A stretch of 64,000 bases of DNA from Candidatus Omnitrophota bacterium (GCA_023227945.1 JALOCC010000001.1:124001-188000); one strand, 5' to 3'. Counted from the first letter of the stretch, positions 7,869-15,710 are shown. Numbers and translations: made by a program. The notes: generated by a model from the sequence alone, not told the origin.

Positions 7869-8645
7869 CTCAACATTCTGCGCCTGTTCTCTTATCCTAT
7901 CCAAGTAATTTTTTGACTCGACAATTAGTGGCGCGATATTTTTCTTTTTTGTTTTGCTGGAAGCTGAATTTAATTCTCGTAAAATTTCCTGCGTCAGAAA
8001 ATCAATCGACCTGCCTTTAGAAATAATTGCTTTTGCGTTTACTTTCTTCTCCAAATCGCTGACATAAAAGGAGGCCAGAGAAACTTCTTCATTGATATCG
8101 TCCTTGCCGTTATCCTGCGAAGAAACTGCGGCGCTGCCTTCTTTAATAACCTTTATATTATCTTTTAGCCCCTTTAAACTTTTAAGCATATCCTGCCGTA
8201 TTACCTCGCCTTGTTTTACTTTAAACTCTAATAGCTTTTTAAGGCCTTCTTTTGCCGCGGAAAATATCAGGTTCTCCTCCATTTTCTTTTCGCTCCAGGA
8301 AACTACTTGAGGAAGGCTGAAGAAATCGTTTATGTTCAGCTGCTGGGAAAGCTTATATTTTTTTGACAGCCTTTTGGCTTCCAGAATATATTTGGCAAGA
8401 TTAAATTCGTCGATAAAAACATCGCTTTCGATGTGCCCCTTGAGGTATACGTAAACTTCAATCTTGCCACGGGTTATTTTTTTCTTTATTTCTTCCTTGA
8501 TTTGTTCGTCCAAAAGGATATTCTGGGAAGGAAAATCGTGGATTGAAATGTCCAGATATTTGAAATTCGCCGAGCGCAAAGTAACCTGTATTGTCTGGGC
8601 TTCTTTTCTTTTATAAATATTCGCGTAAGCGGTCATTGACCTCAT
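7866..8645 (-). CDS. yicC: YicC/YloC family endoribonuclease
   Basis: Member of the YicC family, recognised by the N-terminal RSMTAYA start, the LRSANFKYLDISIHDFP segment (usual RSVNxRxLD), and the conserved C-terminal GRSIDFLTQEILRELNSASSK block (residues about 217-237). E. coli YicC is an RNase involved in small-RNA turnover. At 259 residues it is a little shorter than the usual 285-290. The start at 8645 has AAGGAGA upstream. It precedes gmk, as in many genomes. The substrate in this organism is unknown. Confidence 0.88.
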   Translation of the reverse strand: MRSMTAYANIYKRKEAQTIQVTLRSANFKYLDISIHDFPSQNILLDEQIKEEIKKKITRGKIEVYVYLKGHIESDVFIDEFNLAKYILEAKRLSKKYKLSQQLNINDFFSLPQVVSWSEKKMEENLIFSAAKEGLKKLLEFKVKQGEVIRQDMLKSLKGLKDNIKVIKEGSAAVSSQDNGKDDINEEVSLASFYVSDLEKKVNAKAIISKGRSIDFLTQEILRELNSASSKTKKKNIAPLIVESKNYLDRIREQAQNVE

Positions 8646-8656
8646 TGTTTCTCCTT

Positions 8657-8735
8657 TTTAATGAGCACATCATTTTTTAAAGCGCCTGGCTGCCAAAAGG
8701 CATCCGTGCGCGTAGAAAAAATGATAGTGCGAATT
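8657..8735. repeat. Dispersed inverted repeat, ATGATAGTGCGAATT family
   Basis: AATGAGCACATCATTTTTT and AAAAAATGATAGTGCGAATT flank a CGCC/GGCA-rich middle. It directly abuts the ribosome site of yicC and is the second copy of the family at 7057. Confidence 0.8.
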
Positions 8736-8737
8736 AA

Positions 8738-8842
8738 CCCAGCACTAATTTTTGTAACAGCATTATACCTTCACAAAAACATTTATACCGAAACAACTCT
8801 TTTGAATTTACTTCAAACATACTTTCAAAAATTAGTGCTGGG
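8738..8842. repeat. 17-bp perfect inverted repeat with 71-base loop
   Basis: CCCAGCACTAATTTTTG at 8738-8754 is matched exactly by its reverse complement at 8826-8842. It fills the gap between ndk and yicC next to the dispersed repeat at 8657. Confidence 0.85.
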
Positions 8843-8882
8843 TAAGTTCAGCTACGTCCCGCCTTTGGCGGAACTGCTTCAC

Positions 8883-9389
8883 TTACTTCCACGCTCTTTT
8901 TTTAATCCCGCCCGAGCCTTTCTCTTCTACAGGATAAAGTTCATAAACTATCTCGTCCGGCTCAAACCATAATTTTATTTCTCTTTCTGCCTCTTCAGGG
9001 CTGCTGGATGCATGGATTACGTTTTCATATAATCCACTCGTTAAAATTCTTCCATAAGCACCCCTGACGCTCACCGGGTCTGCTTCTTCCGGGTTTGTTG
9101 CACCTGAAATCTGGCGCACTTTACTTATAGCATCCCTGCCCCAATAAACAAGAGCCATAACCCTGTTTTCGCCATGTAACTGGCCTGTTATATACTTAAC
9201 CAGCTCGGGGAAAAACGGCTTATCTTTAAGATGCGCGTAATGTTTGCGCGCTAGCTCTTCATTTACCTTTACTACTCTTGCGCCGATGATTTTTAGTTTT
9301 GTTTCCGAGAGGCGGCTTAAAATGTTACCGGTTAATGATTTCTTTAGCCCGTCTGGTTTAATAATTACTAACGTTGCCTCAGTTTTCAT
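8883..9389 (-). CDS. ndk: Nucleoside diphosphate kinase
   Basis: Transfers the gamma phosphate between nucleoside triphosphates and diphosphates through a phosphohistidine. The start TEATLVIIKPDGLKK, the RVMALVYWGRDAI strand and NVIHASSSPEEAEREI with the active histidine at residue 126 identify the family. The protein is 168 residues, longer than the usual 140-150, because of an extended PFFPELVKYITGQL region and a Lys/Gly-rich tail after VYELYPVEE. The upstream sequence contains AAAGGAGGATTCGC, a good ribosome site. Confidence 0.95.
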   Translation of the reverse strand: MKTEATLVIIKPDGLKKSLTGNILSRLSETKLKIIGARVVKVNEELARKHYAHLKDKPFFPELVKYITGQLHGENRVMALVYWGRDAISKVRQISGATNPEEADPVSVRGAYGRILTSGLYENVIHASSSPEEAEREIKLWFEPDEIVYELYPVEEKGSGGIKKRAWK

Positions 9390-9408
9390 AATGCGAATCC
9401 TCCTTTAA

Positions 9409-9545
9409 AAGCTATCGGCTTTTCCGCCTGAGGCGGATCCGCCTGTTTTTCCAAGGTGGCGGACAGCTACCAGCTTTCAGCCGCCCTTCAAGGGCGCCCC
9501 CTAGGGGGACCAGCAGCTGATGGGTGAGGTCTCTCGACTGGCGGT
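9409..9545. repeat. Inverted-repeat tract, AGCTTTCAGC-related
   Basis: Contains AAAGCTATCGGCTTTT, a GCGG/CCGC pair, and CAGCTTTCAGCCGCCCTTCAAGGGCGCCCCCTAGG-like words. The words CAGCTTTCAGC, CTTCAAGGGCGCCCC and the CAGC...CAGCTG pairs recur at 60945-61033 before thrS. Confidence 0.6.
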
Positions 9546-9578
9546 TACGTTAATCCACCCTTTTGGCAAAGGGTTGGA

Positions 9579-10415
9579 TTAAGAAGCCGTTGTTCTTTTT
9601 ATTATCCTTTCCAGGTCTTCCAGGGAATAATATTCAACAATTATTTTACCACGATTGTTTCGTTTATTAAATACCCTTACTTTTGTCCCCAGAGATTTTT
9701 GCAGCCTATCCTCTACTTCGAGCACAAAGGGATTTGCTGGTTTTTTCTTTTTGGATGCCCGTTGCACTCTTTTTTCAATCTCCCTAACCGGCAAGCCTTC
9801 TCTTAGTATATCATTAAAAATTCGGCGTTGTTCATCCTCGCTTCCCAAACCAAGAATTGTCCGCGCCTGGCTGCGGCTGATTATTCCTTTTCTTACGGCT
9901 TCCTGAATTTCTTTCGGCAGTTTAAAAAGCCTTAGGGAATTTACTATTGTAGTTTTATCTTTTGCTACAAACTTCGCGATATCGTCGTAACTAAATTCAA
10001 ACTCCTCTATTAATCTTCTAAAAGCTTCTGCTTCTTCTATAGGGTTTAGGTCTTTGCGCTGTAAATTTTCCGTGATCGCAAATATGAAAGTATCCTTATC
10101 GTCAAGGTCTCGTATAATTGTTGGTATCTCATTGAGCCCCAATGACTTAGCAGCTTGGAACCTTCTCCCTCCGGCAACTATTTCGTAAACGTCTCCGGCA
10201 ACTTTCCGGACTATAATCGGCTGGATTACCCCTTTCTCTTTTATAGAACGGGATAACTCCTCCAGCTCTACCTCATTTACTTGGTGGCGTGGCTGATATT
10301 TGCCTGGCTTAATTTTATTTAAAGGCAGGTAGGTATATTCCTTGGGGGTGACGGCTTGCGATATTTTTCTTGGTATAAGTGCGTCCAGTCCTTTTCCTAA
10401 AACTCTTTTTTCCAT
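9579..10415 (-). CDS. parB: Chromosome-partitioning protein ParB (Spo0J/Noc family)
   Basis: CTP-dependent DNA clamp that loads at parS and spreads. It starts with GKGLDALIP, followed by the ParB/Srx CTPase fold (GKYQPRHQ, AGGRRFQAAKSLG near residues 81-93, ENLQRKDLNPIEEAEAFRRL) and the HTH region with DDIAKFVAKDKTTIVNSLRLFKLP. The C-terminal dimerisation segment ends in IEYYS...LERIIKR. A GGGAG site precedes the start at 10415. It lies 55 bases downstream of parA, and five matching parS sites lie on the other side of parA, so the whole segregation unit is present. Confidence 0.94.
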   Translation of the reverse strand: MEKRVLGKGLDALIPRKISQAVTPKEYTYLPLNKIKPGKYQPRHQVNEVELEELSRSIKEKGVIQPIIVRKVAGDVYEIVAGGRRFQAAKSLGLNEIPTIIRDLDDKDTFIFAITENLQRKDLNPIEEAEAFRRLIEEFEFSYDDIAKFVAKDKTTIVNSLRLFKLPKEIQEAVRKGIISRSQARTILGLGSEDEQRRIFNDILREGLPVREIEKRVQRASKKKKPANPFVLEVEDRLQKSLGTKVRVFNKRNNRGKIIVEYYSLEDLERIIKRTTAS

Positions 10416-10470
10416 CGTTTATCTCCCTTGCGGCCGCATGCGCCTTTGCCTGGCCTCGCCACTTTTACGA

Positions 10471-11349
10471 TTACACAGATATTTTTTTATCCGTGCCATC
10501 TGCAGTTTCCATCTGCCTGCCCTTAAGTTGGATTAAAGGCACCTGCGGTTGCAATCCTTCGACAAGATTTCTAATTAATTGGCCGATATCAATTTTTTCT
10601 TTCAGAATTTCTTCGGTTAAATTTAAGTATGCTTTTGCGCCCACGCATAAAGCGTCATAAAAATGTATCGGCTTGCCAAAGCTTGGCGCTTCAGCAAGTT
10701 TTATATTTCGCGGGATAATGGTATTGAAAGTTTTTTCTTTGAAAAATTTACGCACTTCCTCTATCACTTGCAATGTGAGCCGGGTACGAAAATCTGCCAT
10801 GGTAAGCAACACCCCCTCCAACTCAAGGGATGAGTTTAACCTTTCTTTGATAAGTTCTGTTGTGTGTAACAACTTGGAAACCCCTTCCAGCGCGTAATAT
10901 TCGCATTGGATAGGGACTAATACACTATCTGCTGCTACCAGCACATTAACTGTAAGCAGGCCTAATGAAGGCGGCGCATCTATTATAATATAAGAAAATT
11001 TTTCTTTTATTTTAAGCAGCTCCTCTCTCAAGCGCATTTCCCTGCCTTCTACATTAACTAATTCGATTTCTCCTCCGGTAAGTGAAATGTGGGACGGAAT
11101 AATAGAAATACCCTGCCACTGGGTTGGATAAATACTTTCTTCTATTTTAGCGGTTGCGGAAATTACATCGTATATGGAGTGCTTTTCTTCGGGGTTAAAC
11201 CCTAATCCGGATGTCGCATTCCCTTGCGGATCCATATCAATGATAAGAACTTTTTTATTGGCGAGCCCTAAATATGAGGTTAAATTGATGGCGGTTGTAG
11301 TTTTGCCTGTACCGCCTTTTTGATTACAAATACCTATTATTTTGCCCAT
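10471..11349 (-). CDS. parA: Chromosome-partitioning ATPase ParA (Soj)
   Basis: Deviant-Walker ATPase that forms a DNA-bound gradient moving ParB-parS complexes. The Walker motif KGGTGKTT is at residues 11-18, followed by VLIIDMDPQGNATSGLG (A' motif), YIIIDAPPSLGLLTVNVL and VLVPIQCEYYALEG. The 292 residues include a longer than usual C-terminal tail after KEKIDIGQLIRNLV. It is the first gene of the parAB pair, transcribed away from the parS cluster and the origin. Confidence 0.95.
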   Translation of the reverse strand: MGKIIGICNQKGGTGKTTTAINLTSYLGLANKKVLIIDMDPQGNATSGLGFNPEEKHSIYDVISATAKIEESIYPTQWQGISIIPSHISLTGGEIELVNVEGREMRLREELLKIKEKFSYIIIDAPPSLGLLTVNVLVAADSVLVPIQCEYYALEGVSKLLHTTELIKERLNSSLELEGVLLTMADFRTRLTLQVIEEVRKFFKEKTFNTIIPRNIKLAEAPSFGKPIHFYDALCVGAKAYLNLTEEILKEKIDIGQLIRNLVEGLQPQVPLIQLKGRQMETADGTDKKISV

Positions 11350-11351
11350 AA

Positions 11352-11502
11352 TGTTTTAAAATAACCAATAACCAAGATACAAACTTCAAACAAATCACAA
11401 TATCCAATAACCAATTACCAAACGGATATATTGCTTTTTTTTGGTTATTGAAACTTGGTAATTGGCCATTGTTTGGTTATTGTATCTTGGAACTTGGTTA
11501 TT
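11352..11502. repeat. Inverted repeat, CCAATAACCAAGATACAA family (copy 1)
   Basis: Left arm AATAACCAATAACCAAGATAC, right arm TGGTTATTGTATCTTGGAACTTGG. Other copies lie at 38646-38789 and 56036-56242. Confidence 0.85.
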
Positions 11503-11528
11503 TCTTGAATTTATAGTATTTATGGCCC

Positions 11529-11544
11529 GTTTTCACGTGAAAAC
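11529..11544. promoter_or_regulatory. parS: parS site 1
   Basis: Sixteen-base palindrome GTTTTCACGTGAAAAC, flanked by C and G to give 18. It differs from the common bacterial parS TGTTTCACGTGAAACA only at the edges. ParB loading site. Confidence 0.9.
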
Positions 11545-11609
11545 GTTACTTATAAATAAATATATACATACAAGAGGCGTTTGTCAAGATGTTTTTAAAA
11601 ACCGCTCAA

Positions 11610-11625
11610 GTTTTCACGTGAAAAC
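11610..11625. promoter_or_regulatory. parS: parS site 2
   Basis: The same 16-base palindrome, here extended to 22 bases (11607-11628, CAAG...CTTG). Confidence 0.9.
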
Positions 11626-11786
11626 TTGCAGCTAATCGTAGATTCGTGCGACTAATAACAATTGATTAACTTGATTGGATTGGAACATTCGCAAATCTTT
11701 TCATCAGCGCGATTATACGCACTATTTAATCCAGCCAGTTCAACTAGCCCACCCAATTTAATTGTTTGCTTTACGCGTAGCCAGAA

Positions 11787-11802
11787 GTTTTCACGTGAAA
11801 AC
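11787..11802. promoter_or_regulatory. parS: parS site 3
   Basis: The same 16-base palindrome. The surrounding 11503-12021 stretch has no convincing gene; it is the centromere-like region between parA and yidC. Confidence 0.9.
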
Positions 11803-11961
11803 GGCTATAGGTGGTTGTTAGTTGCTGAGCGCCTTTGCCCGGCTATGATGTGGAATCTTGGCTTACATTTAATGAAGATTTGCAAAGATATCCTTAAATA
11901 GGCTAAATAATAAAGCTTTGGCACCAGTATCGGCTTGAAGTTTGCGAAGTGCGTTTTCCCC

Positions 11962-11977
11962 GTTTTCACGTGAAAAC
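11962..11977. promoter_or_regulatory. parS: parS site 4
   Basis: The same 16-base palindrome, extended to CCCGTTTTCACGTGAAAACGGG (22 bases, 11959-11980). Confidence 0.9.
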
Positions 11978-12021
11978 GGGTATCTTATTTAGCAGGAAGT
12001 GTCCAGCTTTGGTTTTTTGAT

Positions 12022-13467
12022 TTAGCTTACCTGGGGCGTTTTCACGTGAAAACGTGCTTTTGCTACACGCATTTGATAGGTTAAAGTCAGAATGTTTTGG
12101 ACAAGCCAGTAAAGGGTAAGGCAAGAAGCAAAATTATACAAAATCACGCCAAACATAAGAGACATCACTAGCCCGGCTGAACCCATGGATTTTTGTTCGC
12201 CGGAAACTGAAGGGGGAGTCATAAATTTTTGCTGGATTACTCCTGTTATCATCATCCCAATAGGCAAAAGATTTATATAATCAACCGGCGGGGGGAAGGG
12301 GAGCTTAAATGCATGGTCAGCTAAAGATAAATCCTTAATCCATAAAAAGCTCGCGCCTTTTAATTCAGTTAATTTTGGCAAAACTTGCCAAAGTGCAAGA
12401 AAAATGGGCATTTGGAAGAGCATAGGCAAGCATCCGCCCATCATCTTTTTGTTATATTCCTGTAATAGCTCTCTTTCTTCTTTGTTAATTTTTTGAAGAT
12501 TTCCTTTATATTTTTTGTTTAACTCGGCAATTCGCGGCTGCATTGCCTGCGTTTGCTTCATAGCTTTGGTACTTTTTGAAGTAAAAGGGAAAAAAATAAG
12601 ATAAACTATTACTGCCAGTAAAATAATACTTAAGCCCCAACTTTTAGTTACAACGTATAGGGAGTTTAGAAGCCAGGCCAAGCCAACACCAATGCCGTGG
12701 AAAAATCCATAATGCACAATTCCTTGTAGTCCAAAAGGTTGCAATGTTTTTTTTGTTTGAGGGCCCAGGTAAAGTGAAACTTCGGCAGAAGGGGACAAAA
12801 GAATAAAGTAAAAATTTTCTTTCTCTTTAAGCCACTTCACAGAATAAGAGCCTTTTAAGAGCGAGGCGCAGAAATATCTTCCGGTAACGCCGGAAAATTC
12901 GACATCGCTCATGGTGGTTTCTCTTATTTTTGCAAGATTTATTTTGCGAAAACTCTCTTTTTGGACGTAAAATACTTCTTGATATGGTTGCTCTAAATTC
13001 TTGCCTTGCAATGAGTTAGAGAATAAAATCAGGCCAGAGGCAGCGGGGAGAGAGCTTTTTATTTTTAGCAGATAGCCTTCAAAAATAAACTCTTTAGTTG
13101 CTCCGTCTGCGGAAGTAAAAATAATTCTATCGTCTTTTATTTTCGCTGTGAATTTTCTGTTTATATCGTCTAAGGCTAAACCTATGTTTTTAAACGGCAG
13201 TTCTTCATTGTAGGGCTTGGCAAAAATTTTCTTTACATAACCGCCACTTAGAGAATAGGTTACAACAAAATTCCCCATTGTTGCTTCAGGCAATTTTTCC
13301 GAGCCTTCTACTATATCTATTTGTGTTTGTGTGGTTTTTGCCGAGTCTGCTTCTTGAACAGGTTGGGTTGGCTGGGTTTGTTTAGGAAAATATTTCTGCA
13401 TTACAAACATGTAACCCATCACAAACAAAAAAGTTATGATTAAAGTTTTAACTAATTGTTTTTCCAT
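12022..13467 (-). CDS. yidC: Membrane protein insertase YidC
   Basis: Inserts and folds inner-membrane proteins, alone or with Sec. An N-terminal membrane anchor (LVKTLIITFLFVMGYMFVM) is followed by a periplasmic domain (residues about 30-250) typical of Gram-negative-type YidC and then by the five-helix insertase core with WGLSIILLAVIVYLIFFP, PRIAELNKKYKGN and GGCLPMLFQMPIFLALWQVL. The length of 481 fits a diderm bacterium. It follows yidD, and its last codons carry a parS site, so the C-terminal tail is constrained by segregation as well as by protein function. Confidence 0.95.
   Translation of the reverse strand: MEKQLVKTLIITFLFVMGYMFVMQKYFPKQTQPTQPVQEADSAKTTQTQIDIVEGSEKLPEATMGNFVVTYSLSGGYVKKIFAKPYNEELPFKNIGLALDDINRKFTAKIKDDRIIFTSADGATKEFIFEGYLLKIKSSLPAASGLILFSNSLQGKNLEQPYQEVFYVQKESFRKINLAKIRETTMSDVEFSGVTGRYFCASLLKGSYSVKWLKEKENFYFILLSPSAEVSLYLGPQTKKTLQPFGLQGIVHYGFFHGIGVGLAWLLNSLYVVTKSWGLSIILLAVIVYLIFFPFTSKSTKAMKQTQAMQPRIAELNKKYKGNLQKINKEERELLQEYNKKMMGGCLPMLFQMPIFLALWQVLPKLTELKGASFLWIKDLSLADHAFKLPFPPPVDYINLLPIGMMITGVIQQKFMTPPSVSGEQKSMGSAGLVMSLMFGVILYNFASCLTLYWLVQNILTLTYQMRVAKARFHVKTPQVS
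12038..12053. promoter_or_regulatory. parS: parS site 5, inside the 3' end of yidC
   Basis: The same 16-base palindrome, here within yidC coding sequence, where it encodes the RFHVKT part of the YidC tail. Confidence 0.9.
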
Positions 13468-13560
13468 TTCTCCTCACTTCGTTCGGAAGAAACTAGATTA
13501 CAGTTTACAGAAACCAGTAAAGGCTTTTTCTGGTTTCTGTGCTCTGGTTTCTGGTTTTCT

Positions 13561-13800
13561 TTATTTCACCGGATCAAATCCGCCTTTTGACAGAGGATGG
13601 CACCTTAAAATACGGGCAACCGAGAGCTTAAACGCCTTTAAAAACGGGTATTTCAGGAATGCTTCTTTCGCATAACAAGAACACGTTGGTATATATTTAC
13701 ATTGCGAAGGAAACATAAATGAAATTTTTTGGTAAAATGAAATCAGCCAAACGGCGAGTGAATTCACCCCGTTAGACCTATATGTATACGCATTATCCAT
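13561..13800 (-). CDS. yidD: Membrane protein insertion efficiency factor YidD
   Basis: Small amphipathic protein that assists YidC. The family core is clear: SFYQKISFMFPSQCKYIPTCSCYAKEAF with the CxxxPTCS motif, and ILRCHPLSKGGFDPV at the end. The open frame starts at ATG 13800, but its first eleven codons overlap an inverted repeat (13767-13846), and a GTG at codon 12 (13767) lies directly at the repeat edge just before the conserved part, so the true start may be that GTG. Between rpmH and yidD, where rnpA is normally found, there is only about 60 bp. Confidence 0.9.
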   Translation of the reverse strand: MDNAYTYRSNGVNSLAVWLISFYQKISFMFPSQCKYIPTCSCYAKEAFLKYPFLKAFKLSVARILRCHPLSKGGFDPVK

Positions 13801-13846
13801 TATTATAAAACAAGGGCCTTTTAAAAATTAAGGCTGGTCTAACGGG
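13767..13846. repeat. Inverted repeat CCCCGTTAGACC
   Basis: CCCCGTTAGACC (13767-13778) pairs with GGTCTAACGGGG (13835-13846). The left arm overlaps the yidD reading frame. A related pair lies at 22166-22196. Confidence 0.85.
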
Positions 13847-13859
13847 GTTCATACTAGAA

Positions 13860-13997
13860 CTATACAGTAAGGCGGGCTCTTCCTTTTTGTCTTCTTCTTC
13901 TTAGAACCTTTCTACCGCCTTTTGTAGACATTCTTGCCCGAAAGCCATGTCTTCTTTTACCTTTTATTTTTGTTGGAGTTTTAAGATGTTTTTTCAT
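13860..13997 (-). CDS. rpmH: 50S ribosomal protein L34
   Basis: Forty-five codons starting [19 protein letters not shown], with the signature [22 protein letters not shown] and tail KGRARLTV. L34 is a small basic protein of the large ribosomal subunit. It is the first gene of the leftward yidD-yidC group at the origin. No ribosome site precedes the ATG; a strong promoter at 14007-14034 would start the transcript within a few bases of the ATG, so the mRNA may be leaderless. rnpA does not follow it. Confidence 0.95.
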   Translation of the reverse strand: MKKHLKTPTKIKGKRRHGFRARMSTKGGRKVLRRRRQKGRARLTV

Positions 13998-14006
13998 CGG
14001 ACACAA

Positions 14007-14034
14007 ATTTTAGCACAATCTACATTTGTGTCAA
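14007..14034 (-). promoter_or_regulatory. Sigma-70-type promoter of rpmH
   Basis: Minus strand: TTGACA (14034-14029), 16-base spacer, TAAAAT (14012-14007). The expected start site is near 14000, three bases or so before the rpmH ATG. Confidence 0.75.
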
Positions 14035-14046
14035 CTATATTTAGAT

Positions 14047-14140
14047 AAAAGTTAATAGGTTGGCAAGTTGATAGGTTGTTAAGTTTGTAGGTTGGAACCT
14101 ATCAACATAGCAACTTATTAACATAATAACCTATTTATCT
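14047..14140. repeat. Inverted repeat AATAGGTTGGCAAGTTGATAGG
   Basis: AATAGGTTGGCAAGTTGATAGGTTG is followed by GGAACCTATCAACATAGCAACTTATTAACATAATAACC, a diverged complement. It sits within the presumed origin. Confidence 0.7.
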
Positions 14141-14141
14141 A

Positions 14142-14169
14142 TTGCAAATCAAATTTGTTACGATATAAT
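14142..14169 (+). promoter_or_regulatory. Predicted dnaA promoter
   Basis: TTGCAA (14142-14147), 16-base spacer, TATAAT (14164-14169). A DnaA-box-like TGTGAATAA lies just downstream at 14198, which could allow autoregulation. Confidence 0.6.
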
Positions 14170-14197
14170 TTTAATGTTTCTACCCCGGATAGATGGT

Positions 14198-14206
14198 TGT
14201 GAATAA
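14198..14206 (-). promoter_or_regulatory. DnaA box (TTATTCACA)
   Basis: Reverse complement of TGTGAATAA; one mismatch from the consensus TTATCCACA. Upstream of dnaA in the presumed origin. Confidence 0.55.
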
Positions 14207-14282
14207 CTTGTGAATTTTGTGAATTGCCTTCAGGCCACGTTTAGGTACCCCAAACGTGGCCAAAAATTAGGTTTGTGCTGCT

Positions 14283-15614
14283 ATGGAAAAGGTTTGGCAA
14301 GCTTGTAGAGAAAATTTAAAAATATTCCTCGGTGAAACTTCCTTTGATACCTGGATTAATCCTTTAAAATTCAAGAAAATTGAGGGTTTTACGCTAACGC
14401 TGGAAGCGCCGGATGGTTTCTTTAAGAACTGGGTGGAAACTACTTATTTACCCCAAATAAAGCAGGCACTAAAGGAGGTTACCCAAAAAGACTTTGAGGT
14501 TGCCTTCGAAGTTAACCCGACCCTCTTAAAAAAGGGCGCGAATAAAATTTTTCGGACAATCGGGGCGAGTTTTAAGGAAGAGCCGCAGGATTCCATACGT
14601 TTAAACCAGCGTTTTACTTTTGATAATTTTATAGTCGGCGCATCCAACCGAATGGCTCACGCAGCTTCCTTGGCGGTTTCAAATGCTCCGGGAAAATCTT
14701 ACAACCCTCTTTTTATTTATGGAGGAGTGGGCCTTGGCAAAACTCATTTGATGCAGGCGATAGCTAACCATGCGCTCACTCAAAATTCTCAGGCCAAAGT
14801 AAAATACACTTCCTCGGAAAAATTTACCAATGAACTGATTATGGCGATACAAACCCGTTCCACGGAAAAATTCCGCCAAAAATACAGAAACATCGACCTT
14901 CTTTTAATAGACGATATCCAGTTCTTGGCCGGCAAGGAAGCTGCCCAGGAAGAATTCTTCCATACCTTTAATGTTTTATATGACTACCACAAACAAATAG
15001 TTGTTTCCTCGGACAGGCCCCCCAAGGAAATCCCAAAATTGGAGGAGAGGCTGGTTTCGCGTTTCAGCTGGGGGCTGGTTGTAGATATTCAATTGCCAGA
15101 TTTTGAAACCAGGGTAGCGATACTTCGGAAAAAACTGGAAAAAGACCCGGTAAAAATAGACGAAGATGTTATTACTTTTATCGCTAAAAACATCACCACA
15201 AACATCCGGGAGCTGGAAGGCGCGCTTATAAGAATTATCGCTTATTCTTTGATAGAAAATAAGCCTATTACTTTTGATTTAGCAAAAGAAATCTTAAAAG
15301 ATATGGTTAAGGAAATTTATAAAAGGGTAACGCCCGACCTTATCGTAGAAAAGGTGAGCGGTTATTTTAATATTTCCAAGGAAGATCTAAAAAGGGGCAA
15401 GCGCAGTAAAACCCTGGTGTTACCTAGGCAAATAACTATGTATTTAGTAAGAGAGTTAACCGATCTTTCTCTGCCGGAAATTGGTGTATCTTTGGGGGCT
15501 AAGCACCATACAACAATTCTTTATGCGCACAAAAAAGTAAAAGAGAGCCTAAAGGACAACCAAAAACTTAAACTTATTATTGACAGCATCAAACAGGAAA
15601 TTAAGAGCTTATAA
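14283..15614 (+). CDS. dnaA: Chromosomal replication initiator DnaA
   Basis: AAA+ protein that binds DnaA boxes, unwinds oriC and helps load the replicative helicase. Domain I is at residues 1-80 (WINPLKFKKIEG), a short linker follows, then the AAA+ domain with Walker A GGVGLGKT at 147-154, Walker B LLLIDDIQF near 206, and the C-terminal DNA-binding domain with LPRQITMYLVRELTDLSLPEIG. The DnaA signature loop reads GAKHHTTILYA, with His in place of the usual Asp of GRDHTT, a minor variation. At 443 residues it is of normal length. It is the first rightward gene after the origin. Confidence 0.96.
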   Translation: MEKVWQACRENLKIFLGETSFDTWINPLKFKKIEGFTLTLEAPDGFFKNWVETTYLPQIKQALKEVTQKDFEVAFEVNPTLLKKGANKIFRTIGASFKEEPQDSIRLNQRFTFDNFIVGASNRMAHAASLAVSNAPGKSYNPLFIYGGVGLGKTHLMQAIANHALTQNSQAKVKYTSSEKFTNELIMAIQTRSTEKFRQKYRNIDLLLIDDIQFLAGKEAAQEEFFHTFNVLYDYHKQIVVSSDRPPKEIPKLEERLVSRFSWGLVVDIQLPDFETRVAILRKKLEKDPVKIDEDVITFIAKNITTNIRELEGALIRIIAYSLIENKPITFDLAKEILKDMVKEIYKRVTPDLIVEKVSGYFNISKEDLKRGKRSKTLVLPRQITMYLVRELTDLSLPEIGVSLGAKHHTTILYAHKKVKESLKDNQKLKLIIDSIKQEIKSL

Positions 15615-15623
15615 AAAATTTTT

Positions 15624-15632
15624 TGTGAATAA
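15624..15632 (-). promoter_or_regulatory. DnaA box (TTATTCACA) between dnaA and dnaN
   Basis: TGTGAATAA on the plus strand, same 9-mer as the one before dnaA; it lies ten bases past the dnaA stop. Confidence 0.5.
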
Positions 15633-15710
15633 AAAACTGGTTTTATTTTTTGTTTCTGATACAATTACAGTTCTTAACAGATTTCACAGCGCCTATTACG
15701 GCTACTACTT

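Larger units (their letters stand above)
14035..14282. other. oriC: Probable replication origin region (oriC)
   Basis: AT-rich gap at the exact point where gene direction switches from leftward (rpmH side) to rightward (dnaA side), flanked by parAB-parS and dnaA-dnaN-gyrBA. It contains at least one DnaA-box-like TGTGAATAA (14198-14206), nearby near-matches such as TTGTGAATT, and an inverted-repeat tract at 14047-14140. A second TTATTCACA box lies between dnaA and dnaN. The unwinding element cannot be pinpointed by eye. Confidence 0.7.

Noticed and set aside
11662..11901. 79-codon plus-strand frame in the parS region
   Set aside because: It contains a parS site, has no family features or ribosome site, and lies against the local gene direction; taken as chance.
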